From Caecitellus pseudoparvulus (taxonomy: Eukaryota > Bigyra: Bicosoecida), in NCBI GenBank assembly GCA_965644315.1, contig CBFFRQ010000088.1, forward strand, positions 62,001 through 126,000: a stretch of DNA of 64,000 nucleotides, in the 5' to 3' direction. The notes beneath the pieces were generated by a model, which made no database searches, had not been told where the DNA came from, and worked only from the letters and a program-made list of their open reading frames with translations. The position numbers were made by a program, and so were the translations under genes. This document shows, in pieces, positions 22,261-31,057 of this stretch (its first letter is position 1; the number at the start of each line of letters is the position of its first letter).

Positions 22261-23166
22261 ATGCTGCGCTTTGCTGTGCGGCAGTCTTCCAGGCTCGCTG
22301 CAGACGCGCGGAGGCACTTGCGTAGACCACCACAAGTGATTTCCGCACTTTGCACGGCTTCCTCCCCAAGTCCAGACGAAGATGCAGCGGCCCAGGAGGC
22401 CTTGAATGCAGCAGAGGGCCTTGATGGGCGGTATGGCGAGTGGGTGCGGGAGTTTAATCTGGCAACACGCACCAAGCCTGCAGCTCTGCTGGCCGCCATG
22501 GTGGGCTCTGAGTTTGCGCTGCTGGGCACCACGTACACGCTGCTGTCCATGGCTGAGTCCGCCATCCCAGCCGACCTGGCCGTGGCATACATGGTAAACC
22601 GTGTGTTGAAGCGCTTCCGCATGCCTGTGGACCTGGCAGTGACCGCTACCATCGCACGCCTCCTGCCAAACTTCACCCACGCCAAACTCACACGGGTGCT
22701 GTCCAAGCCGTTTGCTCAGCTGGCTGCCGCACGCAGGGCACCAGCCGACCCCACGAAGCCAGGCCCTTCTTTCATGGGCATTGACCGGGACGGCAACGTC
22801 ACCAGCAAGTGGCTTCGGCCCGTGACGAACGTCATCGACAGCTACGGCGTCCTGTACGCGCTGGGTGCACGGCTGACAGGCGTCGCCAGTACCCTCACCA
22901 TCTACGCTCTCCTGCGTTCAGGCACAGACGTGCAAGCCCTGACAGAGTGGGCTGGTGTGGCTGCCGCCGGCAACACGGCAGGCGCCTTCGCTGCCACGGT
23001 GCTGCTGACCTCCACCGCCTACTTTCCCGTCTGCATCTTGGGCGCGCCGAGCATGGCTAGGCAGCTGCAGCAGCGCCTGCCCATGCTGTTCAAGGCTGAG
23101 GAGGAGTTCACGGGCAGTGTGTCAGGGCAGCCTCGTGCGGAGAGTCCAAGAGATGGGGAGCGCTAA
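22261..23166 (+). CDS. Mitochondrial inner-membrane-type protein, weakly FAM210/DUF1279-like
   Basis: 301 residues from ATG 22261; an in-frame codon upstream at 22222 is not ATG. The first 35 residues (MLRFAVRQSSRLAADARRHL) are arginine-rich and acid-poor until residue 24, a good mitochondrial presequence. Two segments repeat a similar plan. One around residues 75-130 (AALLAAMVGSEFALLGTTYT) and one around 195-265 (VIDSYGVLYALGARLTGVASTLTIYALLRSGTDV) each have a hydrophobic stretch followed by a hydrophilic turn. The second recalls the DUF1279 domain of FAM210 proteins (a YG...T...Y..L..G.D pattern), but I can only call that weak. It shares a short divergent upstream region with SDHAF4, which fits a mitochondrial role. 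Biochemical function unknown. Confidence 0.55.
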   Translation: MLRFAVRQSSRLAADARRHLRRPPQVISALCTASSPSPDEDAAAQEALNAAEGLDGRYGEWVREFNLATRTKPAALLAAMVGSEFALLGTTYTLLSMAESAIPADLAVAYMVNRVLKRFRMPVDLAVTATIARLLPNFTHAKLTRVLSKPFAQLAAARRAPADPTKPGPSFMGIDRDGNVTSKWLRPVTNVIDSYGVLYALGARLTGVASTLTIYALLRSGTDVQALTEWAGVAAAGNTAGAFAATVLLTSTAYFPVCILGAPSMARQLQQRLPMLFKAEEEFTGSVSGQPRAESPRDGER

Positions 23167-23324
23167 GGTGGAACGCGCCCCACGTGCCGCGGCCCAATCC
23201 AAAACATCACTTCGTTCAAACTCCACTGAGATGGAACGCATGTTGCATCAGCTGACGTGCTGGGTGGCCACCTGGAGCGCCTGCCGCCTGAACAAGACAC
23301 GGTACAGCAGCACTTGCACGCAGG

Positions 23325-26300
23325 ATGGCTGGGCGGCAGCCGGCTTCGAGCAAGCCGCTGTCAGCGGCACAGCGGGCAACCTTCGGCATGTCTGTGACAA
23401 GCAGACCGCGCCTTGATCGCTCAGCTGACTACTCTCGCCCTGACACCGCCCATGGGAACCTGGGCAGCTTGCTTGTCGCACCACAGTACGTTTCCTCGGG
23501 CACGTTGGAAGGGGGCTCTGATGCGGCGTTGAGGAGTGCTGGAAGGGCAAGCGAAGAAAGCCAAGGTACCATGCATGCTAAGGCAGGCATGGCTCACACT
23601 GCACCCTCTCATTACCCTGCTGCCCCGCGGGAGGGCGAGACTGGTGTGGAGGAGGGTCGCGGCGACTTCCCAACGGGCGCTGAGCAGCAGACTCGGCGGC
23701 CCTCCAGCAGCCGTGCCTCGTCACGTGGGTATGGAGGGCGCATGCACTTCCTTGCTACAACTGGCACGCCAGCATCTGTGCCGATGTCAGAAGAAGCCGC
23801 CATGCAGGCGCAGGCTGAGATGGAGGCGCTGGCTCAAGCAGCGACTGAGACGGCAGACCACCACGCGGCGCTGGCCACCCAGCTGCTGGAAGCGGCGGAG
23901 GCGGTGCTAGATGGCCTCACCCTGCCCAGTGAAAGCTCCCCCTCGGCCACAGCCGGCACAGACGCAGCGACCCTGGCGCTGAGCGCCCGCACTGTGGCCG
24001 CCCTCGGCATCCTGGAGGCCGGCATGAGCCCCTTCAAGGCTTCCCACGGGCAAGTGGTACAGGTGCTGGTGGCGAACCTGCGCAGCGCAGTCGTCAAGCC
24101 CCAGGCAGGCGAGGCCCTGCGCGTGCTCTCCGACACGGCCGCTGAGGCAGAGGAGGGCGGCGACTGGTCCACTGTGCGGGCAGTGAACACCCTGCTGCAC
24201 TTCCCAGCAGCCCTGGCGGAGTTGGTGGAGGGCGTGATGGCCAGTGTGCACGTGGCAGTGGGGTGCATGACGGGGCACTGGGAGGCAGGCTTCTCCCCTG
24301 CAGATGTGCGCTTGATCACCCCCCCCGCGGAGCTCAAGGCAGCTGCAGCGCGGTGCCTGGCTGACGTGCTGCAGGCGCAGGAAACCGTATCAGCGGCGCT
24401 GGCACGCAGGTTGCAGCTGGACACAACGTCAGCAGCAGTGGCAGCCCCCCGTCGCAGCCCCCTACGCGACATGGAGCGGCACCTGGTGCTGGCTGCCGCC
24501 GCGCCGACCCACGCTGCCGAGGCCGCCCGCCTGGCTGTGTTGGCGGAGCAGCAGTGCACGTACCTGGAAGGGCTGGAAGCCGCCAAGGATAAGTTGGAAA
24601 TGATGACGGCCAAGACGCAGCGCATCATCAACAGCACGGCCGTGCGGCTGCAAGGCGCCCTCCTCGCACGGTACTTCACCGTGTGGGCGAAGCAGACGCG
24701 CACCTCCAAGCGCCAGCTGTCTGCCCTGGGCGCCATGCTGCGGCGACAGAGCAGGGTGGACATCCTGCGCGCCTGCTTTGACGCCATCATTCGGGAGGGC
24801 CGCCTGCACAAAGTGGCCCGCCTGACGCAGGGGCTCCGAGACCTGCAGAACGCCGTGACACGTGAGTCCACTGAGCGGGAGGCCAGTGTGCTGCGCGTGC
24901 AGGACCTGGAAGGGCAGCGTCTGGCCCTGCTAGATGAGCTGGACCGCCTCAAGCGCACGAACCAACAGCGCACCATCGAGCTGGAACGCGCAACCGCCCT
25001 GCAGCGGGTGCTGCCTGAGGCCAACCTGCGACGCATGGCAGGCGCGTGGTTGGTGACGGCGGACAAGGTCTTCGAAGGGCAGATTGCCGTCATGAGCCGG
25101 CAGGTCGAGACACTGGCTGGCGGCATGGCGCCGGAGGTGCCGCCGGGGGTGGACGCGCCAACATCCGACAGCGCCTCCGCCCCTGGATCAGGCGGTGCTC
25201 AAGGCAGTGGCGGCGCACCTCGCCACAAGAAGCCCAAGCGAATGGGTGCAGAGATGTTCCCGCCCCGTGCTCGTGGCGCCCGGGAGAACAGTGGCAGTGA
25301 CCGCGGCTGGGAAGGGCAGAACCTCGTGAACCCGCTCCTGCTGCTTACCGACAAGGAGCTTGCCCAGTGCCGTGCACGTGCCGCGGCATTGGACGGATTT
25401 GGGCAGCAGCCCAGTCGGCCAACGACAGAGGATGGGCGCAGTTCTGGGCGGCGCACAGGGAGCGACCGGCAGGCTTTTGATGGGGGTTCGCTGCCCCCCC
25501 TGCCGCCCCTGGAGGCAGAGGCACTGCGGCTGCTGTGCGCGCTGCCCCTCGACATCTTGTTGCTGCGGTGGAGCAACCACCACCTGCTCAATGCCAATGG
25601 TGCCGTGTGGCAGGACTGGTGGCGAGTGTGGATGGCGGAGGCAGAGGCCATGCGGGCCATGCCGCCGCCTGGCGTGGAGTCCCCCGCCAGTCTGCGCGCA
25701 CTGGACACGGCGGTGCCGCTGGATGCTGCCGCTCTGCGTAAGGCAGACCCCGGGACGCGCCTGGTGCAGGAGCTTGTGCGTGTGGGGTATGTGCATGACC
25801 CGACAGCCACCAAGGCGTCGGCTGGCGCCGGAGGAGAGGAGCCCCCTGCCACAGAAGACGCACCCCCCGAAGTGCATCGAGAAGAGGCTGTGGAGGCATC
25901 CCTTGCTGCGGCTCTAGGTGAAGACCAAGTGGAGGGGGCGTCGACTGCCTTTGGCTTGCCTGGGTCCCCCCTGCCTGGGGCTGCCACGCCCGGCTTGTCG
26001 AACACGACTGCTGGCGGGTACGTTCCGGCTGCCTCCCACGGAACGGGATCTCGTCTGGGACTGGCTTCGCAAGAGCCGGGTGAGGGGGGCATGGGGCTGG
26101 AAAGCCACATCCTTGTGGCTGGCACCACGGTGAGGCTGTACCGTGCTATGGCCCGCATCCGGAAACGCGCGGCGAGGGCGGCTGCCGCGGCAGCTGGTCA
26201 GCCAGAGGGCATGGATTCTGCCACAGGCGTGTCGAGCACGGGAGGTGGCGCCACTGGGTTCGGTGCCGCAGACATGGGCACCAGTGAGGCTGCGTCAGCT

Positions 26301-29300
26301 GCGCCACTGTTCGTGGTTGAGAACGTTGGAGATGACTGGCGCAGCGGGCATTGCTATGCCCTGCTGCTGCACCGCTTGTCTTCGTCCAACGCCTTTGGGT
26401 GCGCACAGCATGTGACCATGGGCACTGCCCCACTGCTGGACATGCCGTACGTGCTGCCGCCAAAGGCAGACCAGGCAGGAGTGTCCAACGAGGCGCCCTC
26501 CCAGGCTGGGGATTCGGTGGCCGTGCGCATTCCGGGGCCTCGGGACATCCCTTCGCCTTGGAGGGCTGTCACGCTGGGCCGCCTGCACCAAGCGGGAGTG
26601 CGCGGCGCTGCCGATGATGCCGCACGCTTGGCCGAGGCAGAGGAAGCGTTCACGCTGCACCGCCGGGGTGCAGGCTCGGGGCCCACCCCTTCCACGAGCC
26701 CGAGCAGCCCGCGGTACCGACCCAAGCCCATCGCCATGCGCCTGCCTCCGGCAGTGCCCATCATTGGCTTCCCTCCCGTTACGCCTTCGCCACCCCTGAC
26801 CCTGGTGCCCACCCAGCCACATGGGCACATGGCCCCCGAGGACCGGCGCGCTGCTGACCCACACCAGAGCGGCCTGTCCAATCTAGCAGACATCGCCACA
26901 GGGGCAGCAATGGTGCACGTCGGGGCAGCCGGTGGGCATGCGGCATATGCGGAGCTGTTTCGGCGGGCGGGTCTGCCACAGCCGCCCCCAGACCACCCCC
27001 TGCTGCGGGACACAGCCAAGCTGGCGCCATGGCTGCACAGCCTGCTGTGGCCCACTCGCTTGCTGGGCACCCTCCTACCACACCCACCGGCGCTGCGCAT
27101 CCTGCCGTACACCCTGCGCCATGTGGACGATGAGGGGCGGGCCGAGGAGGTGGTGGCACGCATGGCCAGACTGGGCGTCCCGCAGGGCCTCCTGGAGCCG
27201 TGGCACATCACAGCTGGGCAAAGCCACGTAGCTGCCCACCTCACCGCGCTTGCGTACATGTTTTGCCGGTGGCCAGAGCTGCGGGCTCCACTGGGCTGGG
27301 TGTCTGCTGTGCGCGAGGCCCCTGAACTGGCAGTGAAGGACGGCGGTGATGGAAGCATTGCCAATGAACACCCCGGTGTGCGGGTGCAGACTGCCTGGGG
27401 CAAGCGGGTGCCCCTCCTGGTGCCTTTTGCGTGGCTGCCCTCTGCCCCCCAAGGCACTGCTGGCAGCAGTCCAGGCAGGGCGCCGGCCACACCCGCCTCT
27501 GGCGCCTTCGACGCGTTCGCTGTGGATGCGGGGGAGGGCAAGGCTGCCACAGCCCACACACCCCACTCCACCCTGCACCTGCCTCCGCCCCACCTCGCTC
27601 TGCAGCGCACGGCGGAGGAGACGGTGGCGGCAGTGGCTGGCGCCATCAGCGTCGGAGACGACATCATGCTGGCACACCCCCTCACACTCAAACGCGTGGC
27701 TGAAGTGACGCTGCGCCTGCGGGCCGAGTGGTGGGGCTTCCTGCAAGCTTACACGGCTCACGTGCACAGGTACCACGCCCACGTGGCGTTTGCAGAGGCA
27801 CAACAAGCGGCCATGGCGGCGGCACGGCGCAAGTCTGCGGCAGCAGCGGTGGCGCAAGGCTCAGCCCGGACCTTGGGCAGTGCCCGTCGCTCCTTCCGGG
27901 CTTCTAGCAGAGGCAGCACGCCCAAGGCCCGAGCAGATTCCCCCACACATCGTAGTCGGTCCCCTTCCCCACCGCCTCGCAAAGTCCTGCGGCCACCGTC
28001 CGTGAAGACACAGGAGCAGGCACCCTCCCCGTCTTCCAGCGGGGGGGCAGCTTCCGTGGAGGGCACTTCCGCTTGGCTGGGTGTACGCCTGAACATGTCT
28101 GCCGTGAACACTTTTGCTGCAGCACTGGGGTATGTGCAGGGCGTGATTGAGCGGGCCATCTCCACGCGCCGTGTCCGGTGGGGCATGTGGGTGCGCCTGC
28201 GGGAACACGTGCAGGCGGCCACCTGGTCTGCTATGCGGCGGCGGGGAGCGGGGCTGCCCATGCACATCGTGGACCGGCGGGAGCAGCGCTGCCTGCGCAG
28301 TGTCACGCAGACGCCCCTCATGCTAGTGCCGGATGTGGCCCCCACCTTGCTGCACACGGCGCGGGAAGTCTTCGAGAGCACAGCTGGCTCCCCCCGCGCA
28401 CTGCAGGCGTCCCCCACCGCAGCAGATGGCGGCGGGACGACCCCCAAGTCCCGCGCCTCCACCTCATCCAAGAAAAGTGGCGCCAGCTCTGGGTCGGCCC
28501 TCGCGCCGGATGTCATCCTTGCCCGGGAAGCTGCCATGAACGCCGGGCAGGAGACAGCCCTGCGTGCTCTGCAGCAGTGCTTGGCCCCTCAGCTGCAGCG
28601 ATGGTACGCCTTGCTGAAGCGCGTCTTCCAGTACTACGCTGCCGCAGAGGAGGGTGGGAGCAGCACTGCGATGGACTGGAAGGAGTGGATGCACCTGTGT
28701 CGAGAGTGCCGCCTGGTTCGCGCTGACGCCGTGACTGCTTTGAAGGTGGTGGCCAAGCGCCCAGGCGCCAAGGCACGCTCAGGGGGCGGGGCCGGCATGG
28801 GCACCTCAGCAGTCATGGTGTCTGCAGGCGGGCGGTCAGTGACAGTGGCGCGCCCCACGGATGCTGCCTCGGGCGGCAGCACACTCCCAGAGTCGGGCCT
28901 TTCCCTCAGAGAGCTGCAGTTGGTGTTCGTCGCGTCGCTGGCCGACGCGTCTGAGCGCGGCGCTGCCATGGACCAGCTCGTGGCTGCGGCTGGGGACCGC
29001 ATGTGGGAGCCAGAGCACGAGCTGCGGCAGAGCGAGTTTGTGGGGGCTGTGCTGCGCCTGGCTGTCGCGTACTACGCCCGCGAACGTGCCATTCAGCGCA
29101 TGCGGGACCGGCTGGCTGCAGCCAATGCTGCAGCTGCGCGGGCCAGTGCGCTGGCTGAGGCGCTAGGTCTGAACACAGGGAGCAAAGGCCCCCTGCGTGC
29201 CGGGGCGCTGTCCGTCGCCGCCAAGCTGCAACTTGGCACGATGACACATGCTGACGTGGCTGAGCTCCGACGCACACGTCCAGATGTGTTCCGGGAACTG

Positions 29301-31034
29301 CTGAAGCGAGGCGCCGTGACCAAGGCAGGGGAGGTCGTCACAGACACAAGCAGTGGCAAGTCCCCCAAGGGCCCAGGGTCAGCCGGGGGCACTGACGGAG
29401 GCTCTGGCAAGACTTCCGTTACCGCGCCGAGCACCAAACCCGGTGTTGGCGTTGAAGAGGCCACTTCCGCCACCCCCGCGTCAGCTGCAGAGGCTCCCAA
29501 GGCGCCTGGACTGCTGACAGGGCGCAAGGCCAAAGGCCCCGCTGCGCTGGGGTCTCTGGACCGCGACACGGCCTTCCGCTTGCGACTCACACATGGTATG
29601 GGCATGGGCATGCTGCACCCCCCGAGCGAGGCGCCCCCTGCAAAGAGCAGCGGCGGCAAGTCCCCTCGATCAGGTTCCCGAGGCCGAAGCGCCGGCTCGT
29701 CTCGGCCCCGCACACCCAGTCGCCCCGGCACGTCCGATTCGCGCCCGAGTAGTCGTGGCACTGACACCGCAGCGGCCAACATCTCCGTGGAGCCCAACTC
29801 TGGCGCCTTGGACGAAGCCGGTGATTTGGAGATGCTGGGCAGCCTGGCGGAGCTGTCCCTGGCCGAGGTCGCCGCGCAGGTCGACGAGTGGGTGGGCGCC
29901 GTGTACGCTGCTGAGTCCCTGGAAAGCGACACCATCAAGGGCACGGTGCATCCCTGCGGTGCGCTGGAGGCCATGCTGCGCTTTCACATTGAACGCATGG
30001 CCTGCAAGAGCTCGGCCAACGCGGCCGAGTGGAAGGCTGACCTGCGCAGGCCAGGGGTACGAACGGTGTTGGCCAAGTACAAGCCTCAGCTGTCGGGCAT
30101 CTACCTCATGTACGTGCGGCAGCAAGCGGAGCAGCTGCTGGCGGAGCTGGAGGGTGGCTCCTCCACGGGCAGTGTGAGCAAGGGCATGGTGGACTCGGTC
30201 GTCGCCTCTGGAGCCGGTGCCATGAGTGTGGCAGACTTCATCCACCTCCTGCGAGTGTGTGGTCTGCTGGCCGGCACGTCCATCACAGGGCGCACCAAGG
30301 CGCGGTCGGTGGCAAGCGTGAAGCTTGGTGAAGTAGACATCCTGGCGGCACTTGTGCGAGTTACGCAGGCCAACGTGGACGCACTGTACGAAGGGGATGA
30401 TGAGGAGCACGCCGCCCCCGCAAAGGACACTGGTGGAGCAGACAGTGCCGGGTCCCCGCGCTCCAAGCGGGGCAGGCGCTCCCCTCGCCATGGCGGCGGC
30501 AGCAGCCCCCGCAAGCGTGAGCTGAGCGTGGATGCCGCCCCTGTGGCCTCCTCGGCTGCAGCTCTCTACGCCCGCTGCGACAAGAACCTCGCGAGGCTGC
30601 TGCTCACAAAAGAGCAGCGAGCGCGCTGGCGCAGGGTGCATGGCGCCAAGGCCCAGGCGACAGTGGGCAACGTGGCTGTGGTGAGCGGCATGGCTGCCTC
30701 TGCGGCCCCAGCGCCACGCAAGTCGCCACGGGGCAGCCATGTCCCAGGCACGCCCCAAGACCGCCCCTCTCCAACCGGCACCGGAGTAATGTGGGAAGAT
30801 GAGCCGACCATGGCGTCAGGTGCGCCAGCCCTGGTGGAGCTTACGCCTACAAGTGAGCTGAGCTACACTGCATTCGTGGAGTGCCTCGTGGCGCTCGCCA
30901 TCACCCTCATGCCGTCACCATACGTGCCGCTGGAGACCAAGCTGGACACGTTCATGTCCAAGTACATCTTGACAGGTTTCGCGGCTGTAACAGAGGGCGG
31001 CTCCACAACCAGCCTCGGCAAGACCGCCAACTGA
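23325..31034 (+). CDS. Giant calponin-homology/EF-hand-like cytoskeletal protein (2569 residues)
   Basis: ATG at 23325, no intron seen. The N-terminus is low-complexity. Residues about 445-495 hold aromatic helical units (RYFTVWAKQTRTSKRQL) reminiscent of Sfi1-type repeats, then a coiled coil to about 565. Pieces of one fimbrin-type calponin-homology fold follow. LPLDILLLRWSNHHL lies near 745, DDWRSGHCYALLLHRLS near 1003, and RAEEVVARMARLGV with LLEPWHITAGQ at about 1272-1320. They are separated by two insertions of about 230-240 low-complexity residues. The C-terminus has two EF-hand-like modules (about 1740-1940 and 2216-2569), for example LQRWYALLKRVFQYYAAAE, STAMDWKEWMHLCRECRLV, MSVADFIHLLRVCGLL and YTAFVECLVALAITL. 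Ser/Pro/Arg-rich linkers join them. Actin or microtubule association is inferred from the domains only. Some of the in-frame linker may be unspliced intron. It ends 23 bp before the convergent nuclease gene. Confidence 0.72.
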   Translation: MAGRQPASSKPLSAAQRATFGMSVTSRPRLDRSADYSRPDTAHGNLGSLLVAPQYVSSGTLEGGSDAALRSAGRASEESQGTMHAKAGMAHTAPSHYPAAPREGETGVEEGRGDFPTGAEQQTRRPSSSRASSRGYGGRMHFLATTGTPASVPMSEEAAMQAQAEMEALAQAATETADHHAALATQLLEAAEAVLDGLTLPSESSPSATAGTDAATLALSARTVAALGILEAGMSPFKASHGQVVQVLVANLRSAVVKPQAGEALRVLSDTAAEAEEGGDWSTVRAVNTLLHFPAALAELVEGVMASVHVAVGCMTGHWEAGFSPADVRLITPPAELKAAAARCLADVLQAQETVSAALARRLQLDTTSAAVAAPRRSPLRDMERHLVLAAAAPTHAAEAARLAVLAEQQCTYLEGLEAAKDKLEMMTAKTQRIINSTAVRLQGALLARYFTVWAKQTRTSKRQLSALGAMLRRQSRVDILRACFDAIIREGRLHKVARLTQGLRDLQNAVTRESTEREASVLRVQDLEGQRLALLDELDRLKRTNQQRTIELERATALQRVLPEANLRRMAGAWLVTADKVFEGQIAVMSRQVETLAGGMAPEVPPGVDAPTSDSASAPGSGGAQGSGGAPRHKKPKRMGAEMFPPRARGARENSGSDRGWEGQNLVNPLLLLTDKELAQCRARAAALDGFGQQPSRPTTEDGRSSGRRTGSDRQAFDGGSLPPLPPLEAEALRLLCALPLDILLLRWSNHHLLNANGAVWQDWWRVWMAEAEAMRAMPPPGVESPASLRALDTAVPLDAAALRKADPGTRLVQELVRVGYVHDPTATKASAGAGGEEPPATEDAPPEVHREEAVEASLAAALGEDQVEGASTAFGLPGSPLPGAATPGLSNTTAGGYVPAASHGTGSRLGLASQEPGEGGMGLESHILVAGTTVRLYRAMARIRKRAARAAAAAAGQPEGMDSATGVSSTGGGATGFGAADMGTSEAASAAPLFVVENVGDDWRSGHCYALLLHRLSSSNAFGCAQHVTMGTAPLLDMPYVLPPKADQAGVSNEAPSQAGDSVAVRIPGPRDIPSPWRAVTLGRLHQAGVRGAADDAARLAEAEEAFTLHRRGAGSGPTPSTSPSSPRYRPKPIAMRLPPAVPIIGFPPVTPSPPLTLVPTQPHGHMAPEDRRAADPHQSGLSNLADIATGAAMVHVGAAGGHAAYAELFRRAGLPQPPPDHPLLRDTAKLAPWLHSLLWPTRLLGTLLPHPPALRILPYTLRHVDDEGRAEEVVARMARLGVPQGLLEPWHITAGQSHVAAHLTALAYMFCRWPELRAPLGWVSAVREAPELAVKDGGDGSIANEHPGVRVQTAWGKRVPLLVPFAWLPSAPQGTAGSSPGRAPATPASGAFDAFAVDAGEGKAATAHTPHSTLHLPPPHLALQRTAEETVAAVAGAISVGDDIMLAHPLTLKRVAEVTLRLRAEWWGFLQAYTAHVHRYHAHVAFAEAQQAAMAAARRKSAAAAVAQGSARTLGSARRSFRASSRGSTPKARADSPTHRSRSPSPPPRKVLRPPSVKTQEQAPSPSSSGGAASVEGTSAWLGVRLNMSAVNTFAAALGYVQGVIERAISTRRVRWGMWVRLREHVQAATWSAMRRRGAGLPMHIVDRREQRCLRSVTQTPLMLVPDVAPTLLHTAREVFESTAGSPRALQASPTAADGGGTTPKSRASTSSKKSGASSGSALAPDVILAREAAMNAGQETALRALQQCLAPQLQRWYALLKRVFQYYAAAEEGGSSTAMDWKEWMHLCRECRLVRADAVTALKVVAKRPGAKARSGGGAGMGTSAVMVSAGGRSVTVARPTDAASGGSTLPESGLSLRELQLVFVASLADASERGAAMDQLVAAAGDRMWEPEHELRQSEFVGAVLRLAVAYYARERAIQRMRDRLAAANAAAARASALAEALGLNTGSKGPLRAGALSVAAKLQLGTMTHADVAELRRTRPDVFRELLKRGAVTKAGEVVTDTSSGKSPKGPGSAGGTDGGSGKTSVTAPSTKPGVGVEEATSATPASAAEAPKAPGLLTGRKAKGPAALGSLDRDTAFRLRLTHGMGMGMLHPPSEAPPAKSSGGKSPRSGSRGRSAGSSRPRTPSRPGTSDSRPSSRGTDTAAANISVEPNSGALDEAGDLEMLGSLAELSLAEVAAQVDEWVGAVYAAESLESDTIKGTVHPCGALEAMLRFHIERMACKSSANAAEWKADLRRPGVRTVLAKYKPQLSGIYLMYVRQQAEQLLAELEGGSSTGSVSKGMVDSVVASGAGAMSVADFIHLLRVCGLLAGTSITGRTKARSVASVKLGEVDILAALVRVTQANVDALYEGDDEEHAAPAKDTGGADSAGSPRSKRGRRSPRHGGGSSPRKRELSVDAAPVASSAAALYARCDKNLARLLLTKEQRARWRRVHGAKAQATVGNVAVVSGMAASAAPAPRKSPRGSHVPGTPQDRPSPTGTGVMWEDEPTMASGAPALVELTPTSELSYTAFVECLVALAITLMPSPYVPLETKLDTFMSKYILTGFAAVTEGGSTTSLGKTAN

Positions 31035-31057
31035 ATGCAGGTTGAATGGCACGGGCA

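Noticed and set aside
23834-25126. 430-codon minus-strand ORF opposite the calponin-homology gene
   Set aside because: Ser/Arg/Ala shadow of the plus-strand coding frame, no domain seen.
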